From Rhodoluna limnophila (GTDB lineage: Bacteria; Actinomycetota; Actinomycetes; Actinomycetales; Microbacteriaceae), in NCBI RefSeq assembly GCF_005845365.1, contig NZ_CP040509.1, positions 1,054,001 to 1,118,000 on the forward strand: DNA of 64,000 nt, written 5' to 3'. Shown in pieces: positions 34,038 to 42,605 of the stretch. The notes under the pieces are model-generated. The model did not search any database. It saw nothing but the letters and a program-made list of their open reading frames with translations, and was not told the DNA's origin. The position numbers were made by a program, and so were the translations under genes. The stretch's first letter is position 1, and each line of letters starts with the position of its first letter.

Positions 34038-35132
34038 ATGACCAGCTCAAGAAAGCTTTCAACCAAACTGGCTGACGGCCGTGACCTTTTTTACTTCGAT
34101 GATGCCGACTCCACGCTGCCTGCTGATCGCAGTCCAGACTCTCGTGAACTCGGCGAGCGCCCAGCGGTTGCCCAGATGCGACTGGATTCGCTAACCGGCG
34201 AATGGATCTCAGTTGCCGCTGCAAGACACAACCGAGCATTCTTGCCACCGGCTAACCAGTGCCCACTGTGCCCAACTACCGAGAGCAATAAATCAGAACT
34301 GCCAGACAACTTTGATGTTGCGGTTTTTGAAAACAAGAGCCCTTCATTTGGTCCTTCACTACTTGAGGTTGACGAACCAAACTATTCAGTCATCGAAAAC
34401 CTCGAACTTGGCAGCACCCGCGATTCAATTGGCCGCTGTGAAGTTGTAGTTTTCAGCCCGGAGCACCTTGGTTCACTTGGCCAGATGCCAGTTTCTAGAG
34501 TGCGGACCGTTATTGATGCCTGGACCGATCGCACCGCCGAACTCAAAGCCCTACCGGGTGTTCGTCAGGTGTTCCCGTTCGAAAACCGCGGCCAAGAAAT
34601 CGGTGTGACGCTTCACCACCCACACGGGCAGATTTACTCTTACCCATACGTGACACCGCGCACGCGCAAAGTTCTTGACTCAATCAAGGCCTACGGGCCA
34701 GATCTGTTTGCCGACACCCTGGCGTTTGAACAGAAGAGTGACCGAGTGGTGATTGCAGGATCACACTTCACCGCCTACGTACCTTTTGCAGCACGCTGGC
34801 CGATTGAGATTCACCTGCTACCTCACCGCCATGTGAACGACTTCACCGGCTTGACCGATGAAGAACGCGACGAACTAGCTGTCATTTATTCACGTTTGCT
34901 TCGAGCCCTCGACCGCATCTATGACACTCCAACTCCATACATTGCGGCTTGGCACCAGGCTCCGTCTGTTCCTGGCGGAGAAAACGTCAGACTGCAGCTT
35001 CAAATCACCTCTCCTCGCCGTGCAGAAGACAAGCTCAAGTACTTGGCCGGCTCTGAGAGCGCGATGGGCGCATTTATTGCGGACTTCCCGCCAGAAGTAT
35101 CAGCCGAGCTAATTAGGGGCGCACTCAAGTGA
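34038..35132 (+). CDS. galT: Galactose-1-phosphate uridylyltransferase
   Basis: 364 residues. The catalytic HPHGQ motif lies in GVTLHHPHGQIYSYPYV, and the N-terminal zinc site is CPLCPTTESN. Other signatures are FENRGQEIG, ARWPIEIHLLPHRHV and PYIAAWHQAP. It exchanges UDP-glucose and galactose 1-phosphate. The start ATG 34038 has AAAGGG upstream. The galK start overlaps its stop by 4 nt (GTGA), so galT-galK are coupled. All catalytic residues seem intact. Confidence 0.95.
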   Translation: MTSSRKLSTKLADGRDLFYFDDADSTLPADRSPDSRELGERPAVAQMRLDSLTGEWISVAAARHNRAFLPPANQCPLCPTTESNKSELPDNFDVAVFENKSPSFGPSLLEVDEPNYSVIENLELGSTRDSIGRCEVVVFSPEHLGSLGQMPVSRVRTVIDAWTDRTAELKALPGVRQVFPFENRGQEIGVTLHHPHGQIYSYPYVTPRTRKVLDSIKAYGPDLFADTLAFEQKSDRVVIAGSHFTAYVPFAARWPIEIHLLPHRHVNDFTGLTDEERDELAVIYSRLLRALDRIYDTPTPYIAAWHQAPSVPGGENVRLQLQITSPRRAEDKLKYLAGSESAMGAFIADFPPEVSAELIRGALK

Positions 35133-36286
35133 CCAACGAACTTGTTTCAAAAACATCGATGGGCTTTGCCGAGCTTTTTGGCTACCAGCCGACTGGCGTT
35201 TGGTCAGCACCCGGGCGAGTAAACCTAATCGGTGAGCACACTGATTACAACGAGGGTTTTGTCTTTCCGTTTGCCATCAACCGCCGCACATTTGCGGCAA
35301 TTGCTCTGCGTGATGACAACCTAGTGCGCGTCTCCTCCAGCTTTTCACCGGTGATTCATGAAACCGATGTAACCAATATCACTAAAACCGATGACAACGA
35401 TTGGGCCGCCTACCCATTCGGTGTGGCCTGGTCAATCCAGCAGTTGTCGAAGGTAACTGCCACGGGTTTTGATTGCTACATCGAGTCTGATGTTCCAGTT
35501 GGTGCCGGCCTGTCTTCATCAGCTGCGATTGAATGCGCTGTTTCTTCGGCACTCAATGACCTATGGAATGCCGGTTTGGACCGCCGGGCCTTGGCTCGGG
35601 CCGGACAGATGGGCGAGAACGAAATTGTTGGCGCACCTACCGGAATCATGGACCAGTCAGCTTCACTTCTCGGTGAAACCGACCACGGCGTATTTTTGGA
35701 CTGCCGCAGCCTAGAGGCAAAGCCGATTGCACTTGGATTTGCTGAAGCCGGACTTGAACTTCTGATTATCGACACAAAGGTCGCTCACCGCTTGGTCGAT
35801 GGCGGGTACGCGGCTCGTCGCGCAGCCTGCGAGGCTGGAGCTGCGGTCATGGGTGTAACAAGCCTGCGTGAACTTAGCGCCGATGACCTGAGCAAGGCCA
35901 AAGAACTTCTCGACGACGTCACTTTTCGCCGAGTTCGCCACGTAGTGACCGAGAACCAGCGTGTTCTAGACACCATCGACACTCTTGCAAACCAGGGCCC
36001 TCGTGCTATTGGTGAGCTTATGCATGCTTCGCACGTCTCACTGCGTGACGACTTTGAAGTCTCGGTCGATGAACTAGACACCGCAGTTGAGACAGCTATG
36101 CGCCACGGCGCCATCGGTGCACGAATGACCGGCGGCGGCTTTGGCGGTGCTGCAATTGCGCTAACCCCGGTAGAGCTAATTAGCGAGGTCACCCTTTCGG
36201 TCATGGCCGAGTTTGAAGCTTTGGGTTATGCCAAGCCAGACATTTTTGCCGTATCACCGGCACCAGGAGCCATTCGCGAAATTTAG
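35129..36286 (+). CDS. galK: Galactokinase
   Basis: 385 residues, GHMP kinase. The N-terminal galactokinase signature is GRVNLIGEHTDYNEGFVFPF, the GHMP ATP-binding motif is VPVGAGLSSSAAIECAV, and the C-terminal GHMP motif is GARMTGGGFGGAAIAL. The catalytic Asp is in MDQSASLLG. It phosphorylates galactose at C1. The start is GTG 35129, overlapping galT by 4 nt. Its stop overlaps the convergent aldehyde dehydrogenase stop by 3 nt. Confidence 0.96.
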   Translation: MTNELVSKTSMGFAELFGYQPTGVWSAPGRVNLIGEHTDYNEGFVFPFAINRRTFAAIALRDDNLVRVSSSFSPVIHETDVTNITKTDDNDWAAYPFGVAWSIQQLSKVTATGFDCYIESDVPVGAGLSSSAAIECAVSSALNDLWNAGLDRRALARAGQMGENEIVGAPTGIMDQSASLLGETDHGVFLDCRSLEAKPIALGFAEAGLELLIIDTKVAHRLVDGGYAARRAACEAGAAVMGVTSLRELSADDLSKAKELLDDVTFRRVRHVVTENQRVLDTIDTLANQGPRAIGELMHASHVSLRDDFEVSVDELDTAVETAMRHGAIGARMTGGGFGGAAIALTPVELISEVTLSVMAEFEALGYAKPDIFAVSPAPGAIREI

Positions 36287-37752
36287 AGGAATGGATCCGG
36301 AGTCATAACGTACTTGGTCTCTAGGTACTCTTGGATTCCCTCGACGCCACCCTCGCGGCCGGTACCTGACTCTTTTACGCCACCGAATGGTGCTGCTGCG
36401 TTAGAGACCAAACCGGTGTTGAGACCAGTCATTCCGGTGTCAAGCGACTCAACCAAACGCAAGCCGCGCTTTAGGTCCTGCGTAAAGGCGTAGCTGATCA
36501 AACCGTATTCGGTGTCATTGGCCAGCGCTACTGCCTCGTCTTCAGTTTTGAAGCGCACGATTGGTGCCACTGGGCCAAAGATTTCTTCTTTCAAAATCGT
36601 CGAGCCAGGCTGAACGTTATCGAGAACGGTAGGCGTAAAGAAATATCCGTCACCGGCAACTGACTGACCACCGGTAATCACCTGGCCACCCTCACGAACA
36701 GTGGCCTCAACAAGGCGCTCCATGTTTGCCCGCGCACGCTGATCAATGACCGGTCCACAGGTGGTGTCAGCATCGATACCGCGGCCAAGCTGAAGTTGAC
36801 CCATACGAGCGGCGAACCGGTGAGCAAATTCCTCAGCAACTGATTCGTGAACAATAAACCGGTTGGCTGCGGTGCAGGCTTGGCCGATATTGCGCATTTT
36901 GGCCAACATCGCGCCGTTGACCGCAGCATCCAGATCAGCGTCGGCAAAGACCAGAAACGGTGCGTTGCCGCCAAGCTCCATTGATGTCCGCAGCACCCGC
37001 TCGGCAGACTGTTCCAGCAACTTTCGACCCACAGCTGTAGACCCGGTGAAGGTGATTTTCCGTAGTCGGCGGTCCGAAATTATCGGTGCTGAAGTAGCTG
37101 CCGAAGTGGAGGTGGTGATTACGTTGATGACGCCGGCTGGCACCCCTGCTTCTTCAAAAGTCTTGACCAAAAGCAGCGTGGTCAGCGGGGTTAGTTCGGC
37201 CGGCTTAACAACGATGGTGCAACCGGCGGCCAAGGCCGGACCGATTTTGCGCGTTGCCATTGCCAGCGGAAAGTTCCACGGCGTAATTGCGAAGGCCGGG
37301 CCAACCGGTCGCTTAGCCACCAGCATGCGACCGGTTCCTTCAGGAGAAGAGCCGTAGCGCCCAGTAATGCGAACGGCCTCTTCGCTGAACCAGCGCAAAA
37401 ACTCGTTGCCGTAAGTCACCTCGCCGCGCGCCTCGGCAATTGGCTTTCCCATTTCGAGTGAAATCAGCATGGCAAACTCTTCAGCGCGCTCACGAACCAA
37501 ATCAAAAGTTCGGCGCAAGATCTCGGCTCGCTCACGTGGCGCTGTCCTGGCCCACTTGGCCTGAGCTGCGTCGGCGGCGGCAAGCGCCGCGAGTCCGTCT
37601 TGAGCATTGGCATTGGCTATTTCAAGCAGTACTTTGCCGGTGGCAGGGTCTTCAACTGCGATGGCGTTCTCGCCACGCCCTTCGACCCACTGCCCATCGA
37701 TGTATAGCCCAGTTGGGACTTTAGCGAGTAGTTCTGCTTCAGATAGCGTCAT
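36283..37752 (-). CDS. gabD: NAD(P)-dependent succinate-semialdehyde dehydrogenase
   Basis: 489 residues from ATG 37752, chosen for the AAGGA upstream and because an earlier ATG at 37800 would run into the preceding gene. Aldehyde dehydrogenase motifs: ITPWNFPLAMATRKIGPALAAG, the catalytic Glu in MELGGNAPFLVFADADLD, and the catalytic Cys in NIGQACTAANRF. ELTPLTTLLLV, GFHVGG-type C-terminal features (NTGLVSNAAAPFGGVKESG.GREGG) fit the SSADH/GabD subgroup, which converts succinic semialdehyde to succinate. The exact substrate is inferred from subgroup. No gabT is nearby. Confidence 0.88.
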   Translation of the reverse strand: MTLSEAELLAKVPTGLYIDGQWVEGRGENAIAVEDPATGKVLLEIANANAQDGLAALAAADAAQAKWARTAPRERAEILRRTFDLVRERAEEFAMLISLEMGKPIAEARGEVTYGNEFLRWFSEEAVRITGRYGSSPEGTGRMLVAKRPVGPAFAITPWNFPLAMATRKIGPALAAGCTIVVKPAELTPLTTLLLVKTFEEAGVPAGVINVITTSTSAATSAPIISDRRLRKITFTGSTAVGRKLLEQSAERVLRTSMELGGNAPFLVFADADLDAAVNGAMLAKMRNIGQACTAANRFIVHESVAEEFAHRFAARMGQLQLGRGIDADTTCGPVIDQRARANMERLVEATVREGGQVITGGQSVAGDGYFFTPTVLDNVQPGSTILKEEIFGPVAPIVRFKTEDEAVALANDTEYGLISYAFTQDLKRGLRLVESLDTGMTGLNTGLVSNAAAPFGGVKESGTGREGGVEGIQEYLETKYVMTPDPFL

Positions 37753-37772
37753 TGCTTTTCCTTCTTCTTCAA

Positions 37773-39149
37773 CTACTCGTTCGAGAGTTGATCTCCGCAT
37801 CGATAAAAACCTGTAACTAGGTCGTCAATAGCTTGCTTGGCCTCCGAGGTGACGTTACCCAGGGCATACACCGCGAAGGTCAGGCTGGTGCCATCTTTGG
37901 CATCGATAAATCCTGCCAGCGTGTAGCCGCGCTTAATCCATCCGGTTTTGGCATGAACCTTGCCGATGGCATCAGAGTTTTCGCCCTTGAAGCGGCTCGC
38001 GAGTGATCCCGATTCTCCGGACACCGGTAGCGACTGATTGATTAGCGAGAAAACACCCTCGCCCTTTTGGACAAAGAGCATTAGATCAGCGATGTACTTT
38101 GGTGAAACAGAGTTCAAGTCGCTAAGACCGGATCCGTCTCTAAAAGTCATGCTCGTGGCATCAAGTTCGGTGCCCGCGAGGGCTTTTTTAAAGGCGGTGT
38201 TAATTGACGAGAATGAGCCGTCAAAACCTAGGTCCAGAGACACCAGGCGAGCCAGCGCTTCAGCCTGGGTATTGTCCGAAACCTGCAGCATGTGGGTAAT
38301 CCACTTACTTATTGGCTGCGATGAAACCTTGGCAATTTGAGTGGCACCGGCGGTCATCGCGCCTTCAACAACAGTGGCGCCAGTTGCCGCGCTGCCTAGT
38401 GCTTGCTTGAAGTACTTGCCGGCATTAGCAACCGGCTTGGCGCTGCGCCAAGAAGTTTCGGCTGCCGGATTGGAGCGGTCACCGTCTACCTGTAACGCGG
38501 TTACCTCAGACATGTAGCCCTCAGTTTGTTCGCTGCGCTCCCAGCTGGAATCCCACTTGGGACCAGTGAAAAGGGTGGAGTCAAGGATGATTTTGGTGAT
38601 TGGCACTCCGGCCATTTTTTGCTTCACGGCTACAGCGAGTGTCGAAAGCTTTGGTGCATCTCGATAAACAGACTGCGAGCCAGCTGCCGTGCGGGACAAA
38701 GTCACGTCACCGCCACCCACCAAAATAATGGTGCCAGGGTCGCTGGCATCTTGATAAACCCGGGTTTCAACGCGATAGTTTGGCCCAAGGGTCAACAGCG
38801 CTGCAGCGGCGGTTACGGTTTTCATCACCGAGGCTGTTGCCGCCGGAGTATCTCCGTTGCGGTCAAAAAGAACTTCTTTGGTTTCGGCATTCAAAACTGT
38901 TGCCGAGAGCGTTGCTAGCCGAGGATCGGTTGCCAACTCAGCTACTGAACAGGCACGAACATCACTTGGCGACGGGCTAGGGCTTGCTGAAGCAGAGGAT
39001 GAAACTGTTGGAGTGCTGCTTGCGGTTGGTTGGGCACCGAACCCAGTAAAGGTAAAGCCGCCGATGATTATTGCCAAAACACCAACTCCGGCGCCAGCAC
39101 CGATCAGAGCCTGCTTTAGATAAGGGAAGCCGCCCTTTGAATCTGCCAA
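37773..39149 (-). CDS. dacB: PBP4-type D-Ala-D-Ala carboxypeptidase (membrane-anchored)
   Basis: 458 residues, peptidase family S13. An N-terminal membrane helix (residues 12-32) and a Ser/Pro-rich linker anchor it to the outside of the membrane. Active-site motifs are SVMK (Ser107-Lys110), SDN in MLQVSDNTQAE, and KTG in VHAKTGWIKRG. Such enzymes trim or cut peptidoglycan cross-links. A second, similar gene lies 0.6 kb upstream on the same strand. It follows the divergent CopC-like gene by a 35-bp shared upstream region. Confidence 0.93.
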   Translation of the reverse strand: MADSKGGFPYLKQALIGAGAGVGVLAIIIGGFTFTGFGAQPTASSTPTVSSSASASPSPSPSDVRACSVAELATDPRLATLSATVLNAETKEVLFDRNGDTPAATASVMKTVTAAAALLTLGPNYRVETRVYQDASDPGTIILVGGGDVTLSRTAAGSQSVYRDAPKLSTLAVAVKQKMAGVPITKIILDSTLFTGPKWDSSWERSEQTEGYMSEVTALQVDGDRSNPAAETSWRSAKPVANAGKYFKQALGSAATGATVVEGAMTAGATQIAKVSSQPISKWITHMLQVSDNTQAEALARLVSLDLGFDGSFSSINTAFKKALAGTELDATSMTFRDGSGLSDLNSVSPKYIADLMLFVQKGEGVFSLINQSLPVSGESGSLASRFKGENSDAIGKVHAKTGWIKRGYTLAGFIDAKDGTSLTFAVYALGNVTSEAKQAIDDLVTGFYRCGDQLSNE

Positions 39150-39184
39150 TTATTCTCCAAAAAATCGTTCTGTACACTTCTAGT

Positions 39185-39772
39185 ATGAACCGTCTTTTGA
39201 AGTTTATTGCCGCGCTTGCCCTAACAGTCGTGACCATTTTTGGCACTCAATTGGTGGCAAATGCACACACCGATGAACTGGTCACCTATCCTGAGGCGGA
39301 CTCAATTGTCGACGGCGGGTACATCCCGATTGAAATGACCTTTGCAGAGCCGCTCATGATCATGGAAGACGGCTCTGGGCATGAGATTGCAGTTACCGAC
39401 CCAAACGGTGATGTCGTAAAGCTGCAGTGTGCAATTCGCACCGGCGTTGACTCTATGACCACCACCATTGCCAGCAACGTGGAAGGCCAGCACACCGTGG
39501 CCTGGCGCTCAGTATCAGAGGACGGCCACCCGGTTTCTGGCAGCTTTGCTTTTCAAGTGCGTGCGGTGCCAGATTTTGAGGTGCCAGCAAACACCAATCT
39601 GATGTGCCCGGAGGGTGAGCCGACTGATGTGGATGACCCATCGGTTATCAGCCAAGCGGATGACGCTGAAGTAGACGGCCTAGCTGGATTCCTAACCGTA
39701 TTGGCGATTGCCCTACCACTGGTGGCCATCCTGGGCATCATCGTGGTTTTGATTCGCCGAAAGAAGGCCTAG
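39185..39772 (+). CDS. CopC-domain copper-resistance-like protein
   Basis: 195 residues from ATG 39185; an upstream in-frame ATG at 39071 lies inside the divergent dacB. A signal peptide ends near NAHTDELV, and mature His1 is the usual first Cu(II) ligand of CopC. The immunoglobulin-like domain has SIVDGGYIPIEMTFAEPL and HTVAWRSVSEDGHPVSGSFAFQV, where DGHP supplies the conserved Asp-His. A C-terminal helix and RRKKA tail anchor it. No ribosome-binding site is visible; TACACT at 39173-39178 would place the transcript start at the ATG, so it may be leaderless. CopD is not adjacent. Confidence 0.85.
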   Translation: MNRLLKFIAALALTVVTIFGTQLVANAHTDELVTYPEADSIVDGGYIPIEMTFAEPLMIMEDGSGHEIAVTDPNGDVVKLQCAIRTGVDSMTTTIASNVEGQHTVAWRSVSEDGHPVSGSFAFQVRAVPDFEVPANTNLMCPEGEPTDVDDPSVISQADDAEVDGLAGFLTVLAIALPLVAILGIIVVLIRRKKA

Positions 39773-39776
39773 GCCG

Positions 39777-41141
39777 CTATTCAGTTAGGTTTGCACCGCA
39801 GGTGTAAAACCTGGTTGCCAACGTATCAATGGCTCCGCGAGTGGCTCCGTTGACGTACTTGCCATCAGCGGTTCTAGCAAAAATTGAGTAGGCCAATCGC
39901 GAACCATCGGCCGCATCAATCACACCAGCCAGGCTGTAAAGCCCCGGGATAAATCCGGTTTTACCCTTGACGGCACCGCGCGCAGAGATGTTTTTACCGG
40001 TAAACCGATAGGCCAATCCGCCCTTGACTCCAGCTACCGGCAAGTAGCTTTCCAGTGGTGCAAGAGTTGGATGCCCGTTGGCAACGCTAACCATCAACTC
40101 AGTGATGAGCTTGGGCGTAACTCGGTTTGCCTGCGCCAAGCCCGAGCCATCTTTCATGATCAACTTCGATGAATCGATACCGAGGTCGGTGAGCATCTCT
40201 TTTACCATCGGTTCGATCGAGGAAAAGGCAGCCGGCAGCCCAGTGGCTTTTGCCGCGTGACGCGCGATGAATTCCGTTTCGGTGTTGTCTGAAACCACGG
40301 TTGCGTGATCCATCCAGGTGGTAATTGGTTGGCTCTCAATGGAAGTCAGCAGTACAGCGCCGGCAGGAGTCTTGCCCTCGACTATTTTGGCCTTTTTGGC
40401 CAGACCGCCAAGTGCGGTTTTGAACAGGTTGCCGGTTCGGCCAATCGGGTCGTTGCTTCGATAACCGCTGTAATCGGTTTTCGAAAGATCAGGACTAGCG
40501 CGGTCGGCATCGGTCTGAAGAGCAGTAATTTTTGAAATGTATCCGTTGGTGCGGTCCGAGGCCTTCCATGCTGGGTTGTAGCTTGGCCCCGAGAAGAAAC
40601 TGCTGTCCAAAATTATCTTGCTGATCGGAACCTCGGCTGTCCAATTGCTATAGACCTTATTGGCCAGCGTGAACATTCGGGTGGCCCGTTCGTAGGTCGT
40701 AAACCCATCTTTGGTAACCTGACTCAACGTGTGGTCTCCCCCACCCTTGAGCACAATTGTGCCGGGCTCGCCGGGCACGGTAAACACTTTGGTGGTGGCC
40801 TTATAGTCCACCGGCAAATAGGTCAGTGCGGCCGAAACACTCAAAACCTTTAACACCGATGCCGACGGCGTTTGATAGGTTCCCCGCTCGTTGATCAAGA
40901 CCTCGCCGGTTTCAACGTTCACAACGTATGCGTACAGCTTTGCTAGATCTGGGTTAGCCATCGCGGTATTTGCCGAACAGGGCTGAGAAGTTGCCGAAGC
41001 CGAAGGCGTTGGCGTTGCGGTGGGCGATGCACTAGGGCTTGGCGATGCCTCATCAACGGCCACCGCCGGCCCCGCCACGGCAGCCACAACTAGGGCCGCT
41101 GAGACAGCGACCCCTGCTATTGCTCTGCTGAACTTAACCAT
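39777..41141 (-). CDS. dacB: PBP4-type D-Ala-D-Ala carboxypeptidase (secreted)
   Basis: 454 residues, family S13. It has a signal peptide with AVAGPAVAVD as likely cleavage region and a long Ser/Pro/Thr linker (residues 31-53). Motifs: SVLK (Ser95-Lys98), SDN in ATVVSDNTETEF, and KTG in AVKGKTGFIPGLY. Both this protein and its neighbour share the pattern of paired motifs and SGPxYxPxWxxS segments, so they are paralogs from an old duplication now separated by the CopC-like gene. The stop is 4 nt from the end of that convergent gene. Confidence 0.92.
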   Translation of the reverse strand: MVKFSRAIAGVAVSAALVVAAVAGPAVAVDEASPSPSASPTATPTPSASATSQPCSANTAMANPDLAKLYAYVVNVETGEVLINERGTYQTPSASVLKVLSVSAALTYLPVDYKATTKVFTVPGEPGTIVLKGGGDHTLSQVTKDGFTTYERATRMFTLANKVYSNWTAEVPISKIILDSSFFSGPSYNPAWKASDRTNGYISKITALQTDADRASPDLSKTDYSGYRSNDPIGRTGNLFKTALGGLAKKAKIVEGKTPAGAVLLTSIESQPITTWMDHATVVSDNTETEFIARHAAKATGLPAAFSSIEPMVKEMLTDLGIDSSKLIMKDGSGLAQANRVTPKLITELMVSVANGHPTLAPLESYLPVAGVKGGLAYRFTGKNISARGAVKGKTGFIPGLYSLAGVIDAADGSRLAYSIFARTADGKYVNGATRGAIDTLATRFYTCGANLTE

Positions 41142-41168
41142 TTGATTCCAGTTTGCCCAACCACAAGC

Positions 41169-42560
41169 CTAAAGTTCGACTGCCTCGCCGTCCTCAGGCG
41201 CATGGCTCTTCCAGCCGAGTTGCGACCGAATTCGGTTGCTAAACACGTCAGCCGCGCCGGCCTCACCGTGGACCACCAGTACCTGACCAGGCTCCTCCGA
41301 GATTGTCTTGAGCCAATCGACCAATTCGTCTGCATCGGCGTGCACTGAGAACGAGCCCATCTGTTCGATCTGAGCTTTGACTGGAACAAAGACGCCGTGC
41401 ATTTTGACCTCTTGCTCGCCATCTGCCAATCGACGGCCTCGAGTACCCATGGCCTGAAAACCAACCAGAATCACCGTGTGGAGCTGATTTGGAAGCATGT
41501 CTCTGAGGTGATGCACAACGCGCCCGCCGGTAGCCATGCCCGATGCAGAGATGATGATGCAAGGCGACTTTGGGTTGTTGATGGTCTTGGATTGCTCAAC
41601 CGTTTCCAACTCGACAAGGGTGCCCGGATTGAACGGATCTTTACCTCGCCACTCGGCAACAATCTCAGGGCGAATCTCGGCAGAGCCCTCATCAATGGCC
41701 TCGCGGTAAAACCGGAGTGCCTTGAGGGCCATCGGTGAATCGGCATAAACCGGAACCCTAGGTATACGCCCGGCTTCCATCAGTTCGCGAATTTCCACCA
41801 AGATTACCTCGGTGCGGTCCACCGCAAATGCAGGAATTAAGACCGAGCCCCCGCGCTGGATGGTCTGAGAGATTGCCTGCTCAAAGTTTGTGCTTGGCTG
41901 CACGTGCTCACGGTCACCGTAGGTTGACTCGGTGATTACCGCGTCGTATCGCTGCTGGGGAATGTCTTCAGGTGGCGCAAGCAGCGGGTGGTGTTCGCGC
42001 CCCATGTCGCCGGTGAACAGCAACTTTTTACCAAAGAACTCAACCACCACAAATGCTGCGCCAAGGATGTGGCCGGCAGGGTAAAAAGTCACGTAGGTTT
42101 CTTCGGCTACCTTGACGCGTTCGCGAAACGGGTGAACAGCAAACTGCTCAACAGCCTGTGCAGCGTCTTTCTCTTCGTAGAGCGCCTGCGGTGGGTTGTG
42201 CTTTGAGAATCCTTTTTTAGCCGCGTACTTGGCGTCCTCCGTTTGAATGCGCGCAGAGTCTCGCAGAACCACCTCAGCCAATTTTCCGGTGTACTTCGAT
42301 AGGTGAATCTTTCCGCGGAAACCATCCTTGACCAGCTTTGGAATGTAGCCACAGTGATCCAAGTGCGCATGAGTCAAAATTACGGCGCTCAGTTCAGCCG
42401 GGTCAATTGGCAGCGGGCTCCAGTTTTTTAGCCGCAGCTCTTTTAGGCCCTGAAATAATCCGGCGTCAACCATTACTTTGGTCTGCCCGCAAGAAAGTAA
42501 GAATCGGCTACCGGTTACTGTTCCGGCCGCCCCCAAAAATCGAATCGAAACTTTGCTCAT
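41169..42560 (-). CDS. MBL-fold beta-CASP hydrolase (CPSF/RNase-like)
   Basis: 463 residues. The metallo-beta-lactamase domain has TVTGSRFLL, the zinc motif THAHLDHCGYIPKL, GHILGAAF and TGDMGREHHPLL. The beta-CASP part has ITESTYGDREH, RGGSVLIPAFAVDRTEVIL and IIISASGMATGGRVVHHL, and the C-terminal zinc histidine is in VVHGEAG. This is the YSH1/CPSF-like group, expected to act as a nuclease on RNA in the cytoplasm; no bacterial substrate is established. Divergent from the P-type ATPase gene with 45 bp between starts. Confidence 0.88.
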   Translation of the reverse strand: MSKVSIRFLGAAGTVTGSRFLLSCGQTKVMVDAGLFQGLKELRLKNWSPLPIDPAELSAVILTHAHLDHCGYIPKLVKDGFRGKIHLSKYTGKLAEVVLRDSARIQTEDAKYAAKKGFSKHNPPQALYEEKDAAQAVEQFAVHPFRERVKVAEETYVTFYPAGHILGAAFVVVEFFGKKLLFTGDMGREHHPLLAPPEDIPQQRYDAVITESTYGDREHVQPSTNFEQAISQTIQRGGSVLIPAFAVDRTEVILVEIRELMEAGRIPRVPVYADSPMALKALRFYREAIDEGSAEIRPEIVAEWRGKDPFNPGTLVELETVEQSKTINNPKSPCIIISASGMATGGRVVHHLRDMLPNQLHTVILVGFQAMGTRGRRLADGEQEVKMHGVFVPVKAQIEQMGSFSVHADADELVDWLKTISEEPGQVLVVHGEAGAADVFSNRIRSQLGWKSHAPEDGEAVEL

Positions 42561-42605
42561 AGCCTGAGTCTAAGTCTGACCACCCTTAAGTGGCACACTT
42601 GAATT

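Noticed and set aside
36863-37357. A 164-codon plus-strand open frame
   Set aside because: Antisense to the catalytic core of the succinate-semialdehyde dehydrogenase.
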